Positions 45,050-55,926 of a DNA stretch of 64,000 bases are shown in pieces (position 1 is the first letter of the stretch; each line of letters begins with the position of its first letter). The notes beneath the pieces were generated by a model that saw only the letters and a program-made list of their open reading frames with translations, made no database searches and was not told the origin of the DNA. The position numbers and the translations under genes were made by a program. This DNA is from Theocolax elegans (Eukaryota > Arthropoda > Insecta > Hymenoptera > Cerocephalidae), in assembly GCA_026168455.1 (NCBI GenBank), contig CM047431.1, positions 29,707,958-29,771,957 on the forward strand, read 5' to 3'.

Positions 45050-46560
45050 GGTCCATTACGAAATTAAAAAAAATCATTTCTTTCTGGAGATGATTTCCAG
45101 GTCCCTAATGTTACCTCAAGGTTAACGGGGCAACATTTACTGAAAGGCCTATTACGGAATCAAAAAAAAATATTTTCTTCTTGTAGTAGATATCCAGGTC
45201 CCTAATGTTACCTCCAGGTCATCGGGACATAATCTACTGGAAGGTTCATTATAAAAATAAAAAAACAATTTTCTTCCTGTAGATGATGTCCAGGTCCCTA
45301 ATGTTACCTCCAGGTTAAGGGGATAACATCTACTGGAAAGCCTATTACGAAACCAAAAAAAAATTTTTCCTGAAGCTGATATCCAGGTCACTAATGTTAC
45401 CTCCAGGTTAACGAGGCAACATTTACTGAAAGGCCTATTACGGAATCAAAAAAAAATATTTTCTGCCTGTAGTGGATGTCCAGGTCCATAATGTTACCTA
45501 CAGGTCATCGGGACATCATCTACTGGAAGGTTCATTATAAAAATAAAAAAAAATTTTCTTCCTGTAGATGATGTCCAGGTCCCTAATGTTACCTCCAGGT
45601 TAACGGGATAACATCTACTGGAAAGCCTATTACGAAACCAAAAAAAAAATTTTTCCTAGATAGTAGATGATGTTCAGGTCCCTTATGTTACCTCTGGATC
45701 ATCGCGGCATCATCTACTGGAACGCACATTACGAAATTTAAAAAAAAATTTTCTTCCTGTAGAAAATGTCCAGGTCCCTACTGTTACCTCCAGGTCGACG
45801 GGGCATCATCTACTGGAAGGTTCATTATAAAAATAAAAAAAAATTTTCTTCCTGTAGATGATGTCCAGGTCCCTAATGTTACCTCCAGGTTAACGGGATA
45901 ACATCTACTGGAAAGCCTATTACGAAACCAAAAAAAAAATTTTTCCTAGATAGTAGATGATGTTCAGGTCCCTTATGTTACCTCTAGATCATCGCGGCAT
46001 CATCTACTGGAACGCACATTACGAAATTTAAAAAAAAATTTTCTTCCTGTAGAAAATGTCCAGGTCCCTACTGTTACCTCCAGGTCGACGGGGCATAATC
46101 TACTGGCAGGCATATTACGAAATCAAAAAAAAAAATTTTTCTTCCTGTAGGAGATATGTAGGTCAGTAATGTTACCTCCAGGTCAACAGGGCATCTTCTA
46201 CTGAAAGACCTATTACGAAATAAAAAAAAAATTTTTCTTCCTGTAGATGACGTGCAGGTCACTAATTTTACCTCCAGGTCATCGGGGCAACATCTACTGG
46301 AAGGCATATTACGAAATTAAAAAACAAAATTTTTCTTCCAGTAGAAGATTTCTAGGTCCGTAATGTTACCTCCAGGTCATCAGGGCAACTCCTACTGTGA
46401 GACTTATTACGATATCAAAAAAAAAAATTTTCTTCCTGTAGAAGATGTCCAGGTCCCTACTGTTACCTCCAGGTCGACGGGGCATCATGTACTGGAGCCC
46501 ATATTACGAAATTAAAAAAAAATATTCCCTTCCTGTTGATGATGTCCAGTCCTTAATGTT
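45050..46560 (+). repeat. Satellite B array, block 2
   Basis: About sixteen units of about 95 bp with higher-order duplication (45,540-45,720 is repeated at 45,830-46,010). Confidence 0.88.
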
Positions 46561-48189
46561 AACTTCAGTTGTAACTGATCGAGATAAACAAATAAATAAT
46601 CATTTTAAATACTCGAGGTTAAACCATTTAAAAAAGTAATTAAGCACCTATAAAAAAGTTAAACACTATTACTAATTAATCCGTGTGATTCCGCGATCAC
46701 TTTCATTAAATAAAATTCATTTTTTCGAAAATCCAAGAGAGATATAAGAAGAGTTAAAAAATAAAAAGTCTGCCTGTACGGACGTACGGACGTACGTACG
46801 TACGCTCAGAATTAAACTTTAAAACCATTAAAAAATTAATTAAATACCTATAAAAAAGTCAAACACTATGTCTAATTATTCCTTTGGGTGCCGCGATCCT
46901 ATTGAATAAAAAAAAATTAATTTTTACAAACTATTTAAAAAAATATAACATAATTTATACTTAAATCGTCATTTTGACAGTATAAAATTTTAATATAATG
47001 TGGATATGTATGATCTATATTTAATTATGTGGTTGATTTTTTTTAAATATATATACTACATATATTAAAATTTGTATAAGATGTATTGTAGAAATATTTT
47101 ATATACGCGTATACGTTCATTTCTTTTTCAGTATTCAATTGTTTTGAGACGACTTTTTAATTTAAGGCTATTCTAATTATTCCGTTCGTCCAATAGGTGG
47201 CGTGTATAAAATTTACTATTTTTCCAGTTCTTCTCGCAAATGCTCAAAAATGTGTATTATGCGAAAATGTATCTTCCGTTCAGCGTATTTCAATGATAGC
47301 GATTGAAACAATATTTAAGTTAGTGACTAATAAGTGTAATGAATAAATATATGCGAGTGAATAAAAATTGCGATCAACTGCGTAAGAATAGTATATAATT
47401 AAATCTCCAAATATTAAATGATTCTGTAGTACTTAATTGACAAATGGAATTCCCCCAATATATACATTCTATTTCGAATTAATTAAAAACAAAATATAAT
47501 TCATTTTTACTTCCTTACATTCGCATTTAAAAAATACCAGATTGAATAATAAAATTTGCTGACTTATATAATAAAAATTACTATATTGAATATCAAAAAT
47601 TACGATATTGGATATTAAAAGATAGTATATCTAAATTTTACTATATAACATAGCAAAAATTATTATATTGCTGAGATGTCACACTTTTCCTATACAATAT
47701 AGTAATTTTTTATATAGATTATTTTATATAGATTTTTTGTAATATAGTTTATAATATTTTACTCAGTGTATAAAAAGTGCTATTACCAAATTACCAATAA
47801 CACACAAATTAATAAGTACTACCAAATAAATAAAATAATTATTTGCAAAGGATGTATACATATCACATGACAATAAAAAATCAATAATAATTCCTTTATG
47901 AAAATTGCTATTGCAATAATAATTTAACTCTATTTCATACAAAAGTAATTATTTTTATATTTTTATAGATAATTTCTATTTTTTTAATATTATCATTTTA
48001 ATTCATCGTATAATAATAATAAACATTAATTATTATACATATGATAATAATTCTATATGGGTACATTTTAATAAATAATAATTGAATGTAGTTAAATAAT
48101 AAAATATTTTTTAGGTTCATTTAATATTATCTATTATAAAATAATTATTCATCGAGCGATCGTGAGCGAGGGAGGATTTTAGCTAGGTC

Positions 48190-49340
48190 ATCCAGGTCAT
48201 CGCAGCATCATCTACTTGATAGCTTATATAAAATTAAAAAAAAATTAATTTCTTCCTGTAGATGATGTCCAGGTCCTTACTGTTACCTCCACGTCGACGG
48301 TGCATCATCTAATGGAAGGCCTATTACGAAACCAAAAAAAAAAAATTTTCTTCCTGTGGAAGATGTCTAGGTCGGTAATGTTACCTCCAGGTCAACAGGG
48401 CATCATCTACTGGAAGGTTCATTATAAAAATAAAAAAACAATTTTCTTCCTGTAGAAGATGTTTAGGTCCCTACTGTTACCCATAGGTCGACGGGGCATC
48501 ATCTACTGGAAGGGCTATTACGAAACCAAAAAAAAAAAAAATTTTCTTCCTGTAGAAGATGGCCAGGTCGGTAATGTTACCTCCAGGTCAACAGGGCATC
48601 ATCTACTGGAAGGTTCATTATAAAAATAAAAAAACAATTTTCTTCCTATAGAAGATGTTTAGGTCCCTACTGTTACCCATAGGTCGACGGGGCATCATCT
48701 ACTGGAAGGGCTATTACGAAACCAAAAAAAAAAAAAATTTTCTTCCTGTAGAAGATGTCGAGGTCGGTAATGTTACCTCCAGGTCATCGGGGCAACATCT
48801 ACTGGAAGGCATATTACGAAATAAAAGAAAAAATTTTCTTCCTGTAGAAGATGGCCAGGTCGGTAATGTTACCTCCAGGTCATCGGGGCAACATGTAGAG
48901 AAAGACTTATTACGAAATAAAAAAAAAATTTTTCTTCCTGTAGAAGATGTCCAGGTCGATAATGTTACCTCCAGGTTATCGGGGAAATATCTACAGAAAG
49001 ACCTATTACGTAAAAAAAAAAAATTTTCTTCCTGTAGAAGATGTCTAGGTCCCTACTGTTACCTCCAGGTCGACGGGGCATCATCTACTGGAAGGCATAT
49101 TACGAAATAAAAAAAAAACTTTTTCTTCCTGTAGAAGATGTCCAGGTCGATAATGTTACCTCCAGGTCATCGGGGAAATATCTACTGAAAGACCTATTAC
49201 GTAAAAAAAAAAAATTTTTTCTTCCTGTAGAAGATGTCTAGGTCCCTACTGTTACCTCCAGGTCGACGGGGCATCATCTACTGGAACCCATATTTCGAAA
49301 TTAAAAAAAAAATATTCCCTTATATTTTAAATATTCCCAT
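48190..49340 (+). repeat. Satellite B array, block 3
   Basis: About twelve units lying outside the right arm of the inverted-repeat element and ending in a 450-bp unit. The open frame at 48,655-49,110 simply runs through the repeats. Confidence 0.85.
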
Positions 49341-51445
49341 ATATTTGATGATGTTGTCCAGTCCTTAATGTTATCTTCAGTTATAACTAATCGACTATAA
49401 AAAATTAAAAAAAGTAAATAAAAAAGTAATTAAACACCCATAAAAAAGTTAAACACTATTTCTAATTAATCCGTGTGGTTCCGCGATCACTTTCATTAAA
49501 AAAAAATTCATTTTTTCGAAAATCCAAGAGAGTTATAAGAAGAGTTAAAAAATAAAAAGCCGCCTGTACGGATGTACGGACGTACGGACGTATGGACGTA
49601 CGGACGTACGGACGTACGCTCAGACTTAAACTTTAAAACCAATAAAAAATTAATTAAATACCTATAAAAAAAGTCAAACACTATGTCTAATTATTCCTTT
49701 GGGTGCCGCGATTATATTGAATTAAAAAAAATAAATTTTACAAACTATTTAAAAAAATATAACATAATTTATACTTAAATCGTCATTTTGACAGTATAAA
49801 ATTTTAATATAATGTGGATTATCTTTATTACAATTATCTGACAGTGATTGCTTAATTTAATATTTTGTATTTATTGAGTATTACTGTTCACGATACTTGT
49901 AATATATTTTTGTAAATTTTTGAGTGTGAGAAAATTTTTTTTTTTAAAACTCGTGTTAATTGTTCAGACTTTTTGCAAGTTAAACAATTAATGAAGTATC
50001 TTTGTGTGATTGTTCCGCAAAGATATGAGAGTTGTAAAATATAATTATTTAGACTCGAGAGTGAGTTAAATAATAAAATTTTTTTTTTTTGCATGTGTTT
50101 TAATGATCGGCATATGACCTAATATTTCGTATTCGTTATTTGCCGTGAAATTTTAATACATGTAAAAAACTTTCTTTTCTCTTCTTGTGTGTTTAAATTA
50201 TATCTCCACACATTTTTACCAATTATTTAGACTTGTGTGTTAGTTAAATAATTGGTTATAATTTTTTTTTGGTGTGTTTGAGTAAAATTATTCGGTGTAT
50301 AAATTTAATTGTTTAGACTTGTTAGCAAGTTAAATAATTAAATTTTCATTTCCATTTCGTTCAATTTAAAAAAAAAAGTGGAAATATAAATTATTTCAAT
50401 TTGGTAGCAACATAAAATTATTTAGTCCTTTTTAGGATAAAATAAATATATTTCGCTGAAAAATTGTTGTTTGGGACGACAATTAGTGAAATAATTATTT
50501 TTGTTGCAAACCATACGGGATTTACAACATTTCGTAAATACCCCTATTGTTGAAATAATTTAATTAAATTTGTGTTTGTAGTGTAGTGTAAATTATAAAG
50601 GAAATTTTTTTTTGTTGTTTTGGGCTTGGAAAAGCAAAATAATAAATAGTGTCTTGGTGTGTGAATCACAAGAAACTGTATTTATTTTTATATTTATTTT
50701 AAAATTAATTATTTAGACTCGTTAGTGAGATAAATAATTTAATTTTCTTTTCTTTTCTTCCTTTATAATTTGTTGTTCTGTATTTATTAATAGATTGAAA
50801 CTTTAATTATTTCAATTTCCATAACAAAATAAATTCTTTTCGCCAGTGAGGAATCTTTTGGATTATAACTGGCGAGAGAGATATTTTGGGAAATCGTTAA
50901 ATTTACCATTACTGGTTAAATTACCGACGATATTGAAATAATTTAGAGATTTCTTTTTGTTAATAATTATTTTTGCTTGCAGAAGCTACTGTATAGAGTC
51001 TTGGTGTGTGTGAGTCACAAGACACTATAATAAACATTAATTATTTAGACTTGTGAGCAAGTTAAATAATTAATTTTAATTTGGTGCAAGTGTTACGTGT
51101 GTGATTTGCCACAACTTTAACCAACAAAATTTAATTATTTTGTCCTTCTAAGGACGAAATAAATTTCTTTTAAAGAAAATCTTTTGGATTTTAATTAAGT
51201 GAATTAATTTTGTTGGTACACTAGTCGGTGCATTTTTACAATTTATTGTAATTAAGCCGGCACCAAATTTTTTTTACTCGTTGGGAGTAATAATTATTTT
51301 ATTGTGGTGAGTCCAATAAAATAATTTCCAATTGAAAATTGGATACTTCCGAAGTAATTGAAACACTAGGGATTTCATCTAAAATCCCGGTTGAGAGCAC
51401 TTCTCCCGACGTAACACGTCGGCTGCTGCTGGTCAAAAAAAAATA

Positions 51446-54133
51446 ATGGCCAGCAGCTATGAAGCCCGAATGGCCCAGCTTATGCGCGAATCACGCATAG
51501 CTAGGGATATTCGTCGGGAAACGAAGAAGCTTCCGATTGAGGCAGTGTATGCCCAATTGGAGCATCTAAATTTAAACGCAAATGGCGAAGAGGCGGAGTG
51601 CCGCGAACGCCTTTTGCGTCACCGGATAAGATGTGTAGACATTAATCTGGAAATACCATGGTTCCCTAAATACGATGAGAATGTAAGGGCAGAGCCTGCA
51701 CATAAACCTCTAGTATGTCAGGAACTGTGGGATATTAGGAAACCTCGTTCCAGGAAAGGGAGTGTGGTCCCATCAGGAATGGAAGTTTCCTGCGAGTCCG
51801 AAATGTCGGATCGCAAAAGGGTTGCTAGTGACAGAGCACCTATCCCTGAAGAAGATGGAGCTCTGTCACCAAGTGGTCAGTATAGAAACTCGCCATTGAG
51901 TACTGCACAAAGCCCGAGGTTGGCATCAACAGGTGCTATACCTAAACGGTTTGGTGAGGTACTGGGAGCAAACATGACCACGACTGCAATCCCTTATGTT
52001 CCTGTTTCGGTGGCTGCAACTTCGTGCACAACCACTACGTCGAAGGTTACGACCGTGACGACTGCTCAACTCGGAGGTTTTTATGCACCCGCACATTACC
52101 TCCCAATTGAAGAGCAAAGAAACAGCGGACATCTTGGCACTAGAGAGAGTGAAGTGCCAACACAACATTTTGACTTGGGTTCGCAGACGGAAGCCGACCG
52201 TCGTACGTCACGAGGATACACCTCTAGACAATACGACAACAGGCAACCTGAAGCTAATACAACCGAACGTCAATTTGTTGATGATAGGAATGGATATGAC
52301 CTTCCTAATGATGTCAGTGTTCAATCTTACGAAAAACCGAGGTTTGAACATAGACGTCGTGAGACCTCTTCTAAGACTTGTGAAGGACAAGATAGAAGAG
52401 AGAGGCGTGTGTACACGACTCCAAACAGAAATTCACGACACCATCGTTCTGTGAGTAGAGCCTCAAGCAACGATGAACATCGTGAAAGCTGTACGGAGAG
52501 ACGTACTCATAAACGTCAGTCCAACCGTAAACTCGACGACCGAGCACAGCCGGAAATTCCGGAGCAAGGTCACAGAGAGAGGTCGGACAGACGTAGAGAA
52601 ACGCCTCGAGAGAAACGTGCGGTGGCCACTTGCGATCAGAGTAATCAGACGGATTCGTCCGATGGGTATCAGTCTGATCGCGAACCTGCTCGTAGGAGAT
52701 CCGATTCTCGTAGGGCGGCTGAAGGCCGACAAGAGAATAGGAATCCTTCTACCAGTAGGCGTAGGAGTTCCCGGACGGATAATAGAGATGACCGTCGGGA
52801 AAGAGAGTCCTACGAAGCCAGGCCAAGGTATCGTGAAGACGATAACCGAGCGCACGATCGGACAGGGTGCGTACGAGAGCTGCGTATCTGGAACATGTCC
52901 TTTGATGGTGAGACCAAAAAGGACGCGGAAGAGTTTCTGAACCATTTGCACGACTTCAGAAATGACAACGAGTTCTCAGATCGCAGGATGTTCAGTGCCC
53001 TGCCCAATGTGTTCTCAAAATCAGCACTGTTCTGGTATAGAACAGTTCAGCCATCTCTTCGAGATTGGCGTGATTTTGAGATCGAGTTCCTAAATGAGTA
53101 TGGCCGTATAATAAATGACGAAGATTTACTCATGGAACTTCGATCCAGAACACAAAATGAGGGAGAAAAGGCTACGACGTTCTTGAACTGTTTCAGAGCG
53201 ATCGTAAATAAATTTAAATGCCCTCCCTCATTAGAACAACAAGTGAAGATGGCCTACTCGCAGATGAGGCCAGATTACCGTAGGTACATACCAGTACGAC
53301 AAATCAGGAATTTCTCTGATTTGACAAGCTACGGTAAAGAGTATGAGCAGCATTTAACATGGGACACGAAATTTTCCAGTTCCAACGTTAAGCGCGAGAA
53401 GCTCGTACCAGAAGCATTCCCGAAACAGAGTGGTGGAGCACGAGTTTCGGGCAAAGTGGCGACTGTTACCGAAAAGAGTAAGGATGAGTCTTCTCATGCG
53501 GATAAACAGTCGTCTAAGAAAACTAGTAAGAAGAAGAGCAAGAAAAGTGCGAAAAACTCGCCAAACTCTTCTTCGAGCGAATACGAAGCAGCCGCTGTGT
53601 ACGGTACTTCCAACGTCGCTAATAGTTTTCAGAAACGATACGGCAAATCGAATAATGGAGTGAGTGCCTCCAATTCGAAATCCGTATCGTACGTGCCTGT
53701 TTCTCAACAGTCACCTGGGCAACAAAAACAGAGCTCGGGCAAAAGAGAAAGACGTGCTTTGACGAATTCTCAACTGCCCCAGCAAAATGTTTTTGTCCCA
53801 CAAATGGCACAAAACCTGGTGAGGTATGTGCAACCACAGGCGACGGCAGTAAATCCAACGAACCTGAGCACCAACTTTGTCGGCGTGTGTTTCATATGCC
53901 AAAAAGTCGGTCATAGGTCGTCGGATTGCCCGAGCCGAACATGCTACCGATGCGGAAACATTGGGCACTCCGCTGAGCAGTGCTCTACCGAATTGGTAGC
54001 AAACGAGTGCCAGCTGTGTGGAACTAGTGGCGTTACACTCCAAACATGTCCTAACTGCGTCAGATTCCTCCAAAACGTGGGAAACCTGAACGCAGGGCAC
54101 CCGAGCTGCCCCGGGCGCCCTGCACTGCAGTAA
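51446..54133 (+). CDS. Gypsy-2 gag (895 aa)
   Basis: Intact frame from ATG (context AATAATGGCC) to TAA at 54,131-54,133. It is long for a Gypsy gag. Residues 25-75 have a SAP-like helical pattern (AQLEHLNLNANGEEAECRER) followed by EIPWFPKYDE, matching the Gypsy-1 gag. Residues about 250-480 are Arg/Asp/Ser-rich. Residues about 480-640 are the retrotransposon capsid domain (NMSFDGETKKDAEEFLNHL, ALFWYRTVQPSLRDW). A Lys/Ser-rich linker follows, then CFICQKVGHRSSDC (about 815-828), CYRCGNIGHSAEQC (about 833-846) and a third Cys group CQLCGTSGVTLQTC. Gag should bind RNA and assemble particles. The SAP-like head suggests DNA or chromatin binding, which is inference. The C-terminal codons overlap pol. 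Confidence 0.88.
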   Translation: MASSYEARMAQLMRESRIARDIRRETKKLPIEAVYAQLEHLNLNANGEEAECRERLLRHRIRCVDINLEIPWFPKYDENVRAEPAHKPLVCQELWDIRKPRSRKGSVVPSGMEVSCESEMSDRKRVASDRAPIPEEDGALSPSGQYRNSPLSTAQSPRLASTGAIPKRFGEVLGANMTTTAIPYVPVSVAATSCTTTTSKVTTVTTAQLGGFYAPAHYLPIEEQRNSGHLGTRESEVPTQHFDLGSQTEADRRTSRGYTSRQYDNRQPEANTTERQFVDDRNGYDLPNDVSVQSYEKPRFEHRRRETSSKTCEGQDRRERRVYTTPNRNSRHHRSVSRASSNDEHRESCTERRTHKRQSNRKLDDRAQPEIPEQGHRERSDRRRETPREKRAVATCDQSNQTDSSDGYQSDREPARRRSDSRRAAEGRQENRNPSTSRRRSSRTDNRDDRRERESYEARPRYREDDNRAHDRTGCVRELRIWNMSFDGETKKDAEEFLNHLHDFRNDNEFSDRRMFSALPNVFSKSALFWYRTVQPSLRDWRDFEIEFLNEYGRIINDEDLLMELRSRTQNEGEKATTFLNCFRAIVNKFKCPPSLEQQVKMAYSQMRPDYRRYIPVRQIRNFSDLTSYGKEYEQHLTWDTKFSSSNVKREKLVPEAFPKQSGGARVSGKVATVTEKSKDESSHADKQSSKKTSKKKSKKSAKNSPNSSSSEYEAAAVYGTSNVANSFQKRYGKSNNGVSASNSKSVSYVPVSQQSPGQQKQSSGKRERRALTNSQLPQQNVFVPQMAQNLVRYVQPQATAVNPTNLSTNFVGVCFICQKVGHRSSDCPSRTCYRCGNIGHSAEQCSTELVANECQLCGTSGVTLQTCPNCVRFLQNVGNLNAGHPSCPGRPALQ
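54079..54123 (+). promoter_or_regulatory. -1 ribosomal frameshift signal between gag and pol
   Basis: In the gag frame the codons read gtG GGA AAC, giving the slippery heptamer GGGAAAC at 54,079-54,085. After a 6-nt spacer, GCAGGGC (54,092-54,098) pairs with GCCCTGC (54,117-54,123) and CCCG (54,100-54,103) with CGGG (54,112-54,115), leaving an 8-nt loop. The pol frame is -1 relative to gag and is open from 54,055, overlapping gag by 79 nt. All three classical parts are present at correct spacing. Confidence 0.85.
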
Positions 54134-55926
54134 GTAAACCGCATGGTTTACAAGGGCAAGAGTTTAAGGTTGGAGAACCCTCTAAACTCTTTAAGAAGTC
54201 TAGCAAATCATTTGCTGACTTCTCTAAAGTCCTTAACGGAGATCAAATTCCCTCTCAGACCGAAGTTGGTGTCGAAAGTAAGTCTGAGTGTAAGGATTCT
54301 AAACGTTCTGGGGATTCGACAGATGGAAAAGTTCTTAGAACACAACCTGTCAATCCCACCCGAGCTTTGCAAGGTAAAACAGAACAAGGAACCTTATTAG
54401 ACCAACAAAAGCGTGAGGCTAAAGATTGGTCTAAGGAACTCCAAAGGCAAATATACACTGATAGCAGAGATATTATTGGTGAAGAAGGTGTAAAGAGATC
54501 GTTATCTCAGCCGCTTAGCACCATCGGAGTGAACGACCTTGGTTGTTGCTCATCGTCACCCCGTTGTGACACACCTAGTAATGAGGACAAGAAGCCCTTG
54601 GTGGAGAAGGAAATTGTCCTCAACAACGAGCCCTTGGTGGAGAAGGTAGTTGTCGATGGTGTGCATAACATGAACCGTACAAACTCGTTGCCGAGAAGTA
54701 CAGTTCAGGGGGGGGGGGCAGATGCCGTACCAAGTACGTCTAAAATGACGCACACGGCATCGACTCCTAACGACGATAGTCAAACCGATCAGATAATTGC
54801 TGGAATCCAATCGGATAACCGGCTATTCTTTTTGGTACGACTCGGTGGAAAGGACTTTAAAGCACTTTTCGATCCTGGCGCCATGGTCTCTCTTGTACGA
54901 TCAGATGTTGTCGAACAGTACAAGTTTAAATGGAGACCTGTCAAGGTTATCGTGAAAGGTGTGGCTGGACCAGCTCTTAAAGTCCTTGGCCTAATTGACA
55001 TCCTATTCTGTGTAGAAGGCCTTGATGGCAATATCCAACTGAGAATTGTAGAGAATATTGAGCATTCCATCATTCTCGGTATGGATTTTCTACAACATTG
55101 GAATATGGAAGTCAAATTAGGCGAAGCTAGTTGGCGTATTGGCGAGAGTGATGGGAGACACTTCGTCAGAGATACAGCTCATGACATCGATTCGAGGATT
55201 TCCGCTAAATGTGCTGTTATAATTGAGATACAGGACGACCAGCGAAAACAAGTCAAAGAGTTAGTTGAAAGCCTACTCTTGCCCTCGGGAGACGTCCACG
55301 GCTTTACGACGTTAACGGAGCACCATATAGAGGTTGAGCCTGGTGCAAGACCGGTTCGTCATAAGCCAAGACGTATGTCTCCCAAGGTCCTCGAATTTGC
55401 CCAGAGTGAGGTCAAAAAGATGTTTGACAAGGGCATTATTGAACCGAGTGCGAGTGATTGGTCAGCTGCTCCGGTCATCGACCACAAGGACGAAGGAAGT
55501 TATCGCTTCTGTATCGATTTTCGAGACCTTAATGCAGTCACAAAACGTGATTCTTATCCAATTCCTAATATGGATACCATATTGGATAAGCTGCATAATG
55601 CAAGGTACATATCGAAAATTGATCTTAAGAAAGCGTACTTTCAAATATTAATGGCCGAGGCGAGCCGGCATTATACTGCATTTGCTGTACCAGGGTCGGG
55701 GCTGTGGCAGTTCACGAGAATGCCTTTTGGCCTCATGAATGCTCCTATGACCTTTGCACGGCTTATAGATGCAATTTTCGGGCCTAAGGTGGAACCGCAT
55801 GTGTTTGGTTATCTAGACGACTTGATCGTCATTACCGAAACTTTTGAGGACCACCTAAAATGGCTCGAATACGTACTAAGGACGTTGAATGACGCTGGAA
55901 GTGTGAGTTTTGTTGCTCCAGCGTAA
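54083..55926 (+). pseudogene. Gypsy-2 pol, first part: protease and RT
   Basis: Reached by -1 frameshifting from gag; the open pol frame has no need of its own ATG. A long Ser/Lys/Asp-rich linker leads to the retropepsin: FDPGAMVSLVRS (54,871), with DPG where DSG or DTG is usual, and ILGMDFLQHWN. The RT has FCIDFRDLNAVTKRDSYPI, SKIDLKKAYFQI (motif A), FGLMNAPMTFARL (motif B) and YLDDLIV (motif C, 55,810). The frame ends LNDAGSVSFVAPA-TAA. The expected NxxKC segment is missing, and a different frame resumes from 55,902 with CEFCCSSVTFLG. A small frame-changing deletion therefore breaks pol. The Pro in the protease motif would also be expected to inactivate it. Confidence 0.82.

Larger units (their letters stand above)
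41876..48185. mobile_element. 6.3-kb inverted-repeat element with satellite core
   Basis: TAGCTAAAATCCTCACTCGC at the left end is inverted at the right end (GCGAGGGAGGATTTTAGCTA). Arms of about 1.16 kb (41,876-43,060 and 47,040-48,185) match with few differences, including the block AAAAGTGTGACATCTCAGCA. The 4-kb centre holds satellite-B arrays and 450-bp units. TA flanks both ends but the site is too short to be certain. No transposase frame was found. Satellite B also continues outside the right arm, so the original boundaries may be more complex. Confidence 0.72.
41641..51445 (+). other. Gypsy-2 leader with hairpin array, split by large insertions
   Basis: Two parts, 41,641-41,875 and 49,821-51,445, share repeated stem-loops of the form AATTATTTAGACTTG-loop-CAAGTTAAATAATT. 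Copies lie at about 41,751, 41,839, 49,958, 50,042, 50,221, 50,307, 50,707 and 51,039. Each copy keeps complementarity although the arm sequences vary (for example CTCG with TGAG). The leader is non-coding up to the gag ATG. The 7.9 kb between the parts is inserted inverted-repeat and satellite DNA. Confidence 0.65.
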
